The notes under the pieces are model-generated. The model ran no database searches. It saw nothing but the letters and a program-made list of their open reading frames with translations, and was not told the origin of the DNA. The translations under genes and the position numbers were made by a program. Shown here one piece after another: positions 7,877 to 13,983 of a stretch of DNA of 14,281 nt. The stretch spans positions 1 to 14,281 of the forward strand of contig CAYUEQ010000022.1 of the NCBI GenBank assembly GCA_964443805.1, read 5' to 3'. This stretch comes from CAYUEQ01 sp964443805. GTDB lineage: Bacteria > Bacillota_I > Bacilli_A > RF39 > UBA660. Each line of letters opens with the position of its first letter. Position 1 is the first letter of the stretch.

Positions 7877-8281
7877 TTAACTATTTAGGTACCATTCTCC
7901 AGAGTGTCTTGTGTTTAAAACTGTTTTATCACTTCTTTTAATAGTTATATAATAATTTCCGGAAAATCCGCTTTTATCGTTGAAGTTTTTTCTTTTATCT
8001 TTCGATGTAGTTGTTATAGCCTCTTTTGTATAAGGACCATCAAGTGTAGTAGAAATAACACAATTTGGACAAGGACTTGTTAACGTTGTATGGTTTTCAA
8101 CCGTTTTATATCCTTGATTTAGGCCACGATTTTTAGTTAAAGTTGATGTGTTCTGAGTTTTATTTCTTATTAATGTAGGTATTAGGTAGTGTATCGAAGG
8201 TGTTGTTGACGCAAGTACAATTCCTGTATTCAAAATAATTGCAGCTATTAAAATGATTAAAGAATATTTTATAAATTTCAT
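7877..8281 (-). CDS. Small secreted Thr/Asn-rich protein with CPNC motif
   Basis: From the ATG at 8281 this is 134 residues. That start has a perfect AGGAGG seven bases upstream; an earlier in-frame ATG at 8305 has none. The first 25 residues are a Sec signal peptide (MKFIKY, a hydrophobic core, then VLA-S), so the mature form is about 108-110 residues and released outside the cell. The middle is rich in Thr, Asn and Lys and includes CPNC (Cys71 and Cys74 from this start). The C terminus is aromatic and charged, ending HSGEWYLNS. It heads a cassette with an ABC ATPase and three membrane proteins, as secreted bacteriocins and signalling proteins often do. It has no double-glycine leader or lactococcin-972 signature that I can see. 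Function unknown. Confidence 0.75.
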   Translation of the reverse strand: MKFIKYSLIILIAAIILNTGIVLASTTPSIHYLIPTLIRNKTQNTSTLTKNRGLNQGYKTVENHTTLTSPCPNCVISTTLDGPYTKEAITTTSKDKRKNFNDKSGFSGNYYITIKRSDKTVLNTRHSGEWYLNS

Positions 8282-8361
8282 ATAAATTCCTCCTTTCTTT
8301 GGCAACTTATATATAACTAAATCTCTCTCTAAATAATATAAAAACTTACTACTTTAATTAT

Positions 8362-8390
8362 AGTTTACTAAAAACGAAATGAATAGTCAA
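8362..8390 (-). promoter_or_regulatory. Possible promoter of the secreted-protein/ABC cassette
   Basis: On the minus strand TTGACT (8385-8390) is followed after 17 bases by TAAACT (8362-8367). A better -10 box, TATAAT (8357-8362), lies five bases further on but at a 22-base spacing. Either would give a leader of roughly 70 bases before the ATG at 8281. The insertion sequence begins only 17 bases upstream of the -35 box, so any upstream activator site would have been displaced. Confidence 0.4.
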
Positions 8391-8407
8391 TAAATTATTC
8401 TATTCGA

Positions 8408-8432
8408 TAGTGTACAATATGTTAGGGCAAGG
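8408..8432 (+). repeat. Left terminal inverted repeat of the insertion sequence
   Basis: It begins TAGTGTACAA and pairs with the reverse complement of 9997-10021, sharing TAGTGTA at the tip and TAGGG further in, with 18 identities in 25. Confidence 0.7.
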
Positions 8433-8453
8433 TATAAAAAAAAGAAGAACTCT

Positions 8454-8471
8454 GTTAAAATTAATTTGAAT
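8454..8471 (+). repeat. Perfect subterminal inverted repeat, left copy
   Basis: These 18 bases (GTTAAAATTAATTTGAAT) recur exactly, inverted, at 9977-9994. The two copies lie at different distances from their ends (46 and 27 bases inside the tips), so this is a second repeat set rather than a plain extension of the terminal repeats. It may be a transposase-binding site. Confidence 0.75.
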
Positions 8472-8495
8472 AAAAAAATAACGGAGGTTCTTCAT

Positions 8496-9935
8496 ATGAA
8501 TATGATATCACAATTCGGAAAAATTTTGGAAAAAAATATGAAAGATTATTTTAGTAATTTTTTAACTAATGCTTTTCTTTCATTTAATAATCCTCACTCT
8601 ATTGATAGTTACAAACAGTTTGTGGAAGATTTAGATAATCTCACCACTAACTTTACTATCGAGGCATATCAAAACTTTATATTAATTTTAGACAATCAAT
8701 TTATGTATAGCAGGAGCAGAAAAGAACAATATTCTTCTAAAGGTTTTGTTACAAAATCTCTTCTAACAAAGTTTGGATGGGTTAAATTTAAAAGAAGAAG
8801 ATATGTTGATCAAGACGGTAAATCATTTATGTATGTTGATAAATTAATAGGTTTGGATAAATATAAAAGAATGGATATGTTTGTGATTGCAGATTTGATT
8901 GAAGAATCAGCGTCGAATTCTTATGCTAAAGCTGGTAGAATTGTTTCTAAAACAATTGGAAACAAGATTAAATATAATGATGATATTAATAAAAATATTT
9001 TAAGTCGAGCTACTGTAAGAAATAATGTTGTTTCTGCATCCAAACTAATGACGGAACCAAGTAACGAAGATATTAAAATTAAAGATACAATAAATATAAT
9101 GTTAGATGAAAAATTTGTAGCCTCTCAAACTAAAGATGAAAAAGATCATATGATTAAAGCTGCTGTTGTATTTGAGGATTCGGTTAGAGAATCTAAAGGA
9201 CGAAATAAATTAGTTGGTAAAAAAACTTTTGGTAATGTTGATGGGAATTTACAACAAGAAGTTCTGGATTATATCTATTATAATTACGATACAGATAAAA
9301 TAAAACAAATTAACATTATGGGAGATGGAGCATTTTGGATTAAATCTTTCGCATTAGATAGCTCATTTAAATACCACAAGAATTTAGAAGTTAATTATGG
9401 ACTTGATAAATTTCATTTATCACAAGCACTTATGCATATAACTACTAAGAAATATAAAGATTCTTATTATAAATTATTATTACAGCAGATAATAGGTAAC
9501 GAAAAAGATGTATTTAAGAAAATAATAGAAGCTTTAATAGAAATAGAACCAACCCGTGAAGAGACGATAAGAGAAAAAACTAAATACATTTTAAACAACT
9601 GGAATCATATCCAAACTTCTTACCACCATATAAAATACAAATGCTCTATGGGATCAGACATATCACATGTTTTTGCAGATTTATTCACATCCAGACCAAA
9701 AGCATATTCTAAAGATGGTTTAAATGGTTTATTAAATATTAGATTATTAAAAGTAAACGGATATGATTTAAAACAAGTTTATTTTGAATCATTAAAAAAA
9801 GAAAAGAAAACTAAAATTGATAATGAAATTATAGAAAGAAATATTTCTACTAATAAGTTTGCTAAATATTTAGATTATTTCAACACACAAATGCTTAATT
9901 CTAATTTTAGCCTAATGTTAAACAGTATTGATTGA
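8496..9935 (+). CDS. ISLre2-family (UPF0236) transposase
   Basis: This is a 479-residue DDE-type transposase, full length for the family. Recognised features are a Lys/Arg-rich region (FGWVKFKRRRYVDQDGK), the first acidic motif IMLDEKFV (Asp204), the second motif MGDGAFWIK (Asp277), LDKFHLSQAL starting near residue 303, and the C-terminal block DISHVFADLFTSRPKAYSKDGL. All match the ISLre2 pattern of GDGAxWI and SHVxxDxxxSRPxxWS. The reading frame is open upstream to a TTG at 8466. The ATG at 8496 has GGAGG eight bases before it and is preferred. No frameshift or internal stop is visible, so the element may be active or recently inserted. It ends with TGA. Confidence 0.92.
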   Translation: MNMISQFGKILEKNMKDYFSNFLTNAFLSFNNPHSIDSYKQFVEDLDNLTTNFTIEAYQNFILILDNQFMYSRSRKEQYSSKGFVTKSLLTKFGWVKFKRRRYVDQDGKSFMYVDKLIGLDKYKRMDMFVIADLIEESASNSYAKAGRIVSKTIGNKIKYNDDINKNILSRATVRNNVVSASKLMTEPSNEDIKIKDTINIMLDEKFVASQTKDEKDHMIKAAVVFEDSVRESKGRNKLVGKKTFGNVDGNLQQEVLDYIYYNYDTDKIKQINIMGDGAFWIKSFALDSSFKYHKNLEVNYGLDKFHLSQALMHITTKKYKDSYYKLLLQQIIGNEKDVFKKIIEALIEIEPTREETIREKTKYILNNWNHIQTSYHHIKYKCSMGSDISHVFADLFTSRPKAYSKDGLNGLLNIRLLKVNGYDLKQVYFESLKKEKKTKIDNEIIERNISTNKFAKYLDYFNTQMLNSNFSLMLNSID

Positions 9936-9942
9936 ATTAAAA

Positions 9943-9965
9943 AAGAAACTAAAATTCAGTTTCTT
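9943..9965. terminator. Hairpin after the transposase gene
   Basis: AAGAAACT (9943-9950) and AGTTTCTT (9958-9965) form a perfect 8-base stem with a 7-base loop, eight bases after the stop codon and inside the element. On the plus strand there is no good T run after it. On the minus strand a short T run follows. It may stop transcription weakly in either direction. Confidence 0.45.
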
Positions 9966-9996
9966 AATAAATATAAATTCAAATTAATTTTAACTA

Positions 9997-10021
9997 CTTT
10001 CCCCTAAAACTCTTTACACTA
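9997..10021 (-). repeat. Right terminal inverted repeat of the insertion sequence
   Basis: Read on the minus strand it begins TAGTGTAAAG and contains the TAGGG block shared with the left end. It lies just outside the perfect 18-base inner repeat (9977-9994). Confidence 0.7.
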
Positions 10022-10061
10022 ACTTCTAGATAGTGAGTAAATTTTATATTACCATCCGCAG

Positions 10062-10083
10062 AAAAAAAGAACAAAAAAGTTCT
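10062..10083 (-). terminator. Rho-independent terminator of the minus-strand membrane protein gene
   Basis: On the minus strand AGAAC (10079-10083) pairs with GTTCT (10068-10072) across a six-T loop, followed by a run of seven T (10062-10068). The hairpin begins at the gene's own TAG stop codon (10082-10084). The stem is short but the layout is classical. Confidence 0.6.
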
Positions 10084-10837
10084 AATATTTTTTCAACTTA
10101 CATTTAAAATTTTTGTTTTCTTTTTCAAATTCTTCAATAAATTCTTTTCTAGTAAGTGATTTTATATTCGGATATAATAATTTTATTTCTTCTATTGTTG
10201 CATCAGATAAATCACACCAAGAAGATACTTCATATTTATTATTAAATTCAAAATACTCATATCCACAATTTTCAAATTCATTAAATAGATTTTTTTCTTC
10301 TAATTCTTCTGTTTCATACCTCTTACTAATATCTTTGATGGTTCCATCAGCAAAGGTGAATTGATAGAAATCATTATTATATTCACAATCGTAATATTCA
10401 TATGGATATCTGCCGATTCCTAAGGGCATTAAATACACTTCTTTTTGACAAACATCACAGTCAACTAGTTTATATCCTAAACCACTATATACAGATGCAG
10501 TAGGTTTATTATCACCAAACGACCAAGATATGTTTTGATGAGAAAATAATGGTTTTTTATTAACTTTTAAAAATATATAATCACTGATGCAAAAGATAAT
10601 AGAAAAGAAAATAATTAACACTATTACTATCGATGATATAGTTAATATTTTATTATGAATTTTATCTATATTAATTTTTTTGGATAATAGATAATAAATT
10701 AAATGAACTAAGAAAAATATTGTTATATAAAATATTAAATTGCTTATCGGATTCCAATAAGTTATAAAAGTTAATAATATAACAGACGCTATTCCAAATA
10801 CAATAAACAAACAAAAATGATAACCTATTTTTTTCAT
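10082..10837 (-). CDS. Unrecognised membrane protein with Cys-rich soluble domain
   Basis: This is a 251-residue protein with three membrane helices (about 8-27, 31-51 and 65-91) and a C-terminal soluble domain of about 160 residues. The domain begins KKPLFSHQNISWSFGDN and continues with an YSGLGYKLVDCDVC stretch. The GLGYK element recurs in uncharacterised Bacillota membrane proteins, but I cannot name a family. The domain has six cysteines (127, 130, 151, 191, 208 and 246), including CDVC, suggesting disulfides or metal binding if it faces outward. The start follows AGGG. It has its own promoter and terminator, so it is a single-gene unit, separated by the insertion sequence from the secreted-protein cassette that it probably once adjoined. 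Confidence 0.75.
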   Translation of the reverse strand: MKKIGYHFCLFIVFGIASVILLTFITYWNPISNLIFYITIFFLVHLIYYLLSKKINIDKIHNKILTISSIVIVLIIFFSIIFCISDYIFLKVNKKPLFSHQNISWSFGDNKPTASVYSGLGYKLVDCDVCQKEVYLMPLGIGRYPYEYYDCEYNNDFYQFTFADGTIKDISKRYETEELEEKNLFNEFENCGYEYFEFNNKYEVSSWCDLSDATIEEIKLLYPNIKSLTRKEFIEEFEKENKNFKCKLKKY

Positions 10838-10862
10838 AATACCCTACTTCTATCTTGATTAA

Positions 10863-10890
10863 ATAGTACTATGAAAAAAATATTAGTCAA
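10863..10890 (-). promoter_or_regulatory. Promoter of the 251-residue membrane protein gene
   Basis: On the minus strand TTGACT (10885-10890) is followed after 16 bases by TACTAT (10863-10868), a good sigma-A-type pair. Transcription would begin about 20 bases upstream of the ATG. It lies in an 83-base divergent gap shared with the plus-strand DUF192-like gene. Confidence 0.55.
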
Positions 10891-10905
10891 CGGAACTTTT
10901 TTATA

Positions 10906-10914
10906 TGCTAATAT
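10906..10914 (+). promoter_or_regulatory. Possible extended -10 promoter giving a leaderless transcript
   Basis: TGCTAATAT has the TGn extension and four of six -10 bases and ends six bases before the ATG at 10921. Transcription would then start at or next to the start codon, which fits the absent ribosome-binding site. No -35 box is apparent. An overlapping TATATT (10912-10917) is an alternative. Confidence 0.3.
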
Positions 10915-10920
10915 ATTAAT

Positions 10921-11229
10921 ATGAAAAGATATATTAAAGTAATAAAAGCAGATAAAATTTATAAAAGATTATTTGGGTTGATGTTTAAAAGTAACATTAA
11001 TATTTCTTTTTATATTCCAAAGTGTAATGCAATCCATACATTTTTTGTAAAAATAAATCTAGATATAATTCTTTTAGATAAAAATAATAAAGTAATAGAG
11101 ATAAAGAAAAACATTACTAAAAACAAAATTATAAAATTTAAATATAATATAAATAACAGTAATGTTTTAGAGGTTCCTAGTAACTTAAATTTTAGTTGTA
11201 ATGTTGATGATACCATTATTTTCATATAG
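10921..11229 (+). CDS. DUF192-like small protein
   Basis: This 102-residue protein matches the DUF192 pattern. The N-terminal RLFGLMF corresponds to the family's R-x-x-GLM-F motif. Then come IPKCNAIHTFFVKINLDIILLDKNNKVIEI (family pattern W-M-x-N-x-x-x-PLDI-x-F-x-D-x-x-x-x-V), followed by a short LEVPSNL near the C terminus. It is slightly shorter than the usual domain and has no signal peptide. DUF192 function is unknown, although copies occur near pilus and secretion genes. The ATG has no Shine-Dalgarno sequence, and an in-frame TAA at 10909 blocks any useful upstream start. Translation may therefore be leaderless. Codon and base use match the neighbours. Confidence 0.75.
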   Translation: MKRYIKVIKADKIYKRLFGLMFKSNINISFYIPKCNAIHTFFVKINLDIILLDKNNKVIEIKKNITKNKIIKFKYNINNSNVLEVPSNLNFSCNVDDTIIFI

Positions 11230-11246
11230 GAATAATAAATGTAGTC

Positions 11247-11255
11247 TGTTATAAT
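11247..11255 (+). promoter_or_regulatory. Extended -10 promoter of murT-gatD
   Basis: TGTTATAAT is a perfect TGnTATAAT extended -10 element, which can work without a -35 box; none is seen at the 17-base distance. The start of transcription would be near 11262, leaving about 12 bases of leader that hold AGGTGG and the ATG at 11274. It lies just after the DUF192-like gene's stop. Confidence 0.65.
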
Positions 11256-11273
11256 TAATTTTAGGTGGTAGTT

Positions 11274-12611
11274 ATGAAAACAACGTTTTTAATTATATTA
11301 GTAAAATTAGTTACCTTTGTCGGTAAATTAATTGGCAAAAATGCTTCAGTTTTTCCTGGAAAACTTGCGTATGACCGTGATCATGGTATTTTAAAAAAGA
11401 TAAAATATCCGAAACTAGTAATTGCAGTTACAGGTTCTTCTGGTAAAGGTTCAACGACAGAAATTATCGCTCATATATTAAAAAACGCTGGTTTAAGTGT
11501 TGCTTATAATAAAGAAGGTTCTAATGGAATCTACGGTATTACAACTTTAATTCTTAATAATACATCTTTATTTCATAAATTTAAAAAAGATGTATTACTA
11601 GCAGAAGTTGATGAGAGACATTTAAAACTTGCCTTTGATGATAATTTAAGTCATTTAGTTATTACTAATATAACTAGAGATCAACCAGCTAGAAGTGGTT
11701 ATCCAGAAATGATTTATGAAGAGATCTTTAAAAATATAAAAGAAAGTACTACTTTAATTTTAAATGCTGATGATCCATTAATTCATAAAACAAGATGGAT
11801 GTTAGATAATAAAGCTTATACTTTTGGAATTGCTAAAACAAAAGATTCGTTTAGCAAACACAATTTAAATAATATTGATCATGCTTACTGCCCTCTTTGC
11901 CATGTTAAATTAAAATATAATTTTTATCACTATGGTCATTTAGGAACTTATAAATGTCCAAAATGTGAATTTAAAAGAGGATTAGTTGACTATGAAGCTA
12001 CTGATATAGATTTAACTACAAAGAGAATGTTAATTAACAATTTAGAAATTACATTAAATTATGATATTTTATATGCAGCTTATAACACTCTAGCAGCATT
12101 TAGTTTAGCTAAAACAATAGGAATAAAAGAGAAAAACATATTATATTCATTAAATGAATCTACTCTTAAACCAAAACGTGCTAATACATATGAATTAGAT
12201 AATCGTAAAATAAATATGTTAGAATCTAAAAATGAAAATTCAGTAAGTTATTATCAATCATTAAAATACATTGTAGATCAAAAAGGACAAAAGACAATTA
12301 TATTAGGTTTTGATAATGTTTCAAGAAGATATAAATATAATGATTTATCTTGGTTATGGGATGTTGAATTTGAATTATTAAAAAATAATTCGATTGATAA
12401 AATAATATGTATAGGCAAGTATAAATGGGATATTGCAACTAGATTAAGCTATGCTCAAATTAACGATCAAAAATTAATATTACTTGATAATATAAATGAT
12501 TTAATTAATATTACTAAGAAGCAAAGTAAAGGTGATATATTTACAATGGTCTGTTTTGATATGACAGATAATATTAAAAAACTAATTAAGGGGGATGTTC
12601 ATGAAAATTAA
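11274..12611 (+). CDS. murT: MurT-like lipid II isoglutaminyl synthase subunit
   Basis: This is a Mur-ligase-like protein of 445 residues. With GatD it normally amidates D-glutamate of lipid II to D-isoglutamine using ATP and glutamine-derived ammonia. It has an N-terminal hydrophobic stretch, the P-loop VTGSSGKGSTTE (about 52-63), a Cys4 zinc ribbon of CPLC and CPKC (Cys206, 209, 228 and 231), and the C-terminal DUF1727 block with NDLSWLWDVEFE, which retains the catalytic-type Asp before SW. The KNPAG-like motif of the family appears as KNENS. The start at ATG 11274 has AGGTGG five bases upstream; an in-frame GTG at 11265 overlaps that site. It overlaps gatD by 11 bases. The altered motif and the odd GatD partner make the exact reaction uncertain. 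Confidence 0.88.
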   Translation: MKTTFLIILVKLVTFVGKLIGKNASVFPGKLAYDRDHGILKKIKYPKLVIAVTGSSGKGSTTEIIAHILKNAGLSVAYNKEGSNGIYGITTLILNNTSLFHKFKKDVLLAEVDERHLKLAFDDNLSHLVITNITRDQPARSGYPEMIYEEIFKNIKESTTLILNADDPLIHKTRWMLDNKAYTFGIAKTKDSFSKHNLNNIDHAYCPLCHVKLKYNFYHYGHLGTYKCPKCEFKRGLVDYEATDIDLTTKRMLINNLEITLNYDILYAAYNTLAAFSLAKTIGIKEKNILYSLNESTLKPKRANTYELDNRKINMLESKNENSVSYYQSLKYIVDQKGQKTIILGFDNVSRRYKYNDLSWLWDVEFELLKNNSIDKIICIGKYKWDIATRLSYAQINDQKLILLDNINDLINITKKQSKGDIFTMVCFDMTDNIKKLIKGDVHEN

Positions 12612-13314
12612 AATAGCTCATCTATATTATGATTTACTTAATTTATATGGTGAATCTGGTAATATACTAGCCTTAAAAAAACACTTAGAAAATAGTAATA
12701 TCGATGTTGAAGTACGTTTTTTCACCGTTGAGGATGTAATCGATTTTAAAGGCTTTGATATTTATTATCTAGGTTGTGGTTCTGATGAAAATCAACAACT
12801 AGTTTTAAATGATATTTTAAAATATAAACAAGCAATAAAAGTAGCTATAGAAAATAATAAGTGTTTTATTGCTACTGGTAATTCAATTGAAATATTTGGT
12901 AAATATATTACCACTCCTGATAATGAAAAAATAAAGAGTCTTGGTATATTTGATTATTATACTAATAAGACTAACTTTAGAATAGTTGGGGAACAACTAT
13001 ATAAAACTAAGTTAATAGATAAATTAATTATTGGTTTTCAAAACAGGAATGGTGTAATTAAGAATTCATCTTCTCCTCTATTTGAGGTTGTTGAAGGAAC
13101 AGGTTATGAACCAAAGAACTTAAATGAAGGATATATTTACAAGAATTTTTATAGTACATATCTATTTGGTCCATTACTGATTAGAAATCCTCACCTTACT
13201 GATTATATTTTAAAAAAATTAATAAATAAATATAAAAGTAAGACCGATACTTATGAATATAAAGCATATAATGAATTTATAGAAAACATTCATAAAGAAA
13301 AAACACATATTTAA
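12601..13314 (+). CDS. gatD: GatD-like glutamine amidotransferase subunit lacking the catalytic Cys and His
   Basis: This is a 237-residue class I glutamine-amidotransferase-fold protein whose order after murT and overall sequence (YYDLLNLYGESGNILALKKHLE, YYLGCGSDENQQ, LGIFDYYTNKTNFR, YLFGPLLIRNPHLTDYIL) match GatD. GatD normally hydrolyses glutamine and channels ammonia to MurT. In Staphylococcus aureus GatD the nucleophile Cys94 lies in ICGGYQFLGK and His189 in YLHGP. Here the same places read ATGNSIEIFGK, with Thr92 for the Cys, and YLFGP, with Phe189 for the His. The ENHGG element is QNRNG. Glutaminase activity looks absent, yet the gene is intact. The ATG at 12601 has AAGGGGG six bases upstream; an ATG at 12595 abuts that site. 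It is coupled to murT. Confidence 0.85.
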   Translation: MKIKIAHLYYDLLNLYGESGNILALKKHLENSNIDVEVRFFTVEDVIDFKGFDIYYLGCGSDENQQLVLNDILKYKQAIKVAIENNKCFIATGNSIEIFGKYITTPDNEKIKSLGIFDYYTNKTNFRIVGEQLYKTKLIDKLIIGFQNRNGVIKNSSSPLFEVVEGTGYEPKNLNEGYIYKNFYSTYLFGPLLIRNPHLTDYILKKLINKYKSKTDTYEYKAYNEFIENIHKEKTHI

Positions 13315-13319
13315 TGTGT
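13296..13319 (-). terminator. Terminator of rpoD-trmK, overlapping the gatD stop
   Basis: On the minus strand ACACAT (13314-13319) pairs with ATGTGT (13303-13308) across a five-base loop. A T-rich run follows through about 13296. It starts just after the trmK stop at 13321 and overlaps the gatD stop codon on the other strand, so the two convergent genes share it. On the plus strand no T run follows immediately. Confidence 0.7.
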
Positions 13320-13320
13320 C

Positions 13321-13983
13321 TTAAAGCTCATTGATTATCTCATTGAGTTTTTTTGTTTTCTTAGTTATTAATTTTCTTTCATATTTTAACTCTTTTGGTA
13401 TTTTATTTAATATGATTTTTAATTTATTTAATAATTCTTCATAATAAGTTTTATTTTTTTTATCTTTACTTAATAATGGTCCATACATTAAATCTTTATA
13501 TTTATATCTTTTTTTTCCTCTTAAAAATTCTATTGTTATATAATTTTTATTTGCATCAAGTACTAAAGATTCATTATTAATATAATATCCTTGTCTAGTT
13601 AAATATGATCTTAAATAATAGTGATCGTTATTAGCTTGAATAACTAATCTTTTTATATGTTTAAATTTTTTTATATCTTTTAATATTTTAATAATAGTTC
13701 TAGCGCCTAGTCCAGAGATAATTATTGTATCTTTATCTTGATGATTAATATTCTCTAGTCCATCACTTAGTATAGGTGTTATTTCATCAGTTAAATTATA
13801 CTTATTGATATTATCAATTGCATTATCTAAAGCATTTTGATTAATATCAGATACTATTATATTAGATAGTTTTTTGTTTCTTACTAAATAGATATCTAGT
13901 AAGGCATGATCACAAGCAATATCAATTACTTTATCGTGAATTTCAATAAGCTCTGCTACTGCTTTTAAACGTAAACTAATCAC
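13321..13983 (-). CDS. trmK: tRNA (adenine-22-N1)-methyltransferase TrmK
   Basis: This is a 220-residue SAM-dependent methyltransferase of the TrmK (YqfN) family, which makes m1A22 in tRNA. It has an N-terminal ISLRLKAVAELI matching the family's SKRLxxVAxYI, motif I VIDIACDHALLDIYL (family ADIGSDHAYLP), acidic SDIN after strand two, the ILSDGLENI region, IISGLGARTIIKIL in place of IAGMGGxLIxxIL, and VIQANNDHYYLRSYL for LQPNxxxxxLRxWL. A Lys-rich helical tail follows, as in the family. The start is GTG, with AAGGA eight bases upstream. It overlaps the rpoD stop by 8 bases, the usual rpoD-trmK order in Bacillota. The changed glycines make it a divergent member. Confidence 0.88.
   Translation of the reverse strand: MISLRLKAVAELIEIHDKVIDIACDHALLDIYLVRNKKLSNIIVSDINQNALDNAIDNINKYNLTDEITPILSDGLENINHQDKDTIIISGLGARTIIKILKDIKKFKHIKRLVIQANNDHYYLRSYLTRQGYYINNESLVLDANKNYITIEFLRGKKRYKYKDLMYGPLLSKDKKNKTYYEELLNKLKIILNKIPKELKYERKLITKKTKKLNEIINEL

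Larger units (their letters stand above)
8408..10021 (+). mobile_element. Complete ISLre2-family insertion sequence
   Basis: The element is about 1614 bases, close to the usual ISLre2 size, with a single transposase. Terminal inverted repeats start TAGTGTA at both ends: 8408-8432 against the reverse complement of 9997-10021, with 18 of 25 positions matching and including a shared TAGGG block. Further in, an 18-base perfect inverted repeat beginning GTTAAAATTAATTT occurs at 8454-8471 and 9977-9994. No convincing target-site duplication is seen: the nine bases outside the two ends match at only about five positions. The boundaries are therefore inferred from the repeats. It lies between the secreted-protein gene's promoter region and the terminator of the next minus-strand gene. 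Confidence 0.82.

Noticed and set aside
7848..7882. Inverted repeat AGTTAA/TTAACT after the secreted-protein gene as an attenuator
   Set aside because: The stem is six AT-rich pairs with a 20-base loop and no clean T run. Chance is likely in such AT-rich sequence.
7877..8281. Lactococcin-972-like bacteriocin
   Set aside because: Length and ABC context are suggestive, but I do not see that family's sequence pattern, and the mature protein has a Cys pair.
8399..10030. Nine-base target duplication around the insertion sequence
   Set aside because: The flanks TCTATTCGA and ACTTCTAGA agree at only about five positions, which chance explains.
10921..11229. Open frame on the opposite strand of the DUF192-like gene (11010-11225)
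   Set aside because: It is a hydrophobic shadow of an AT-rich gene without a ribosome-binding site, and the plus-strand frame has recognisable family motifs.
13330..13352. Repeat CTCATTGA twice before a T run as a gatD terminator
   Set aside because: It is a direct repeat rather than an inverted one and lies inside trmK coding sequence.
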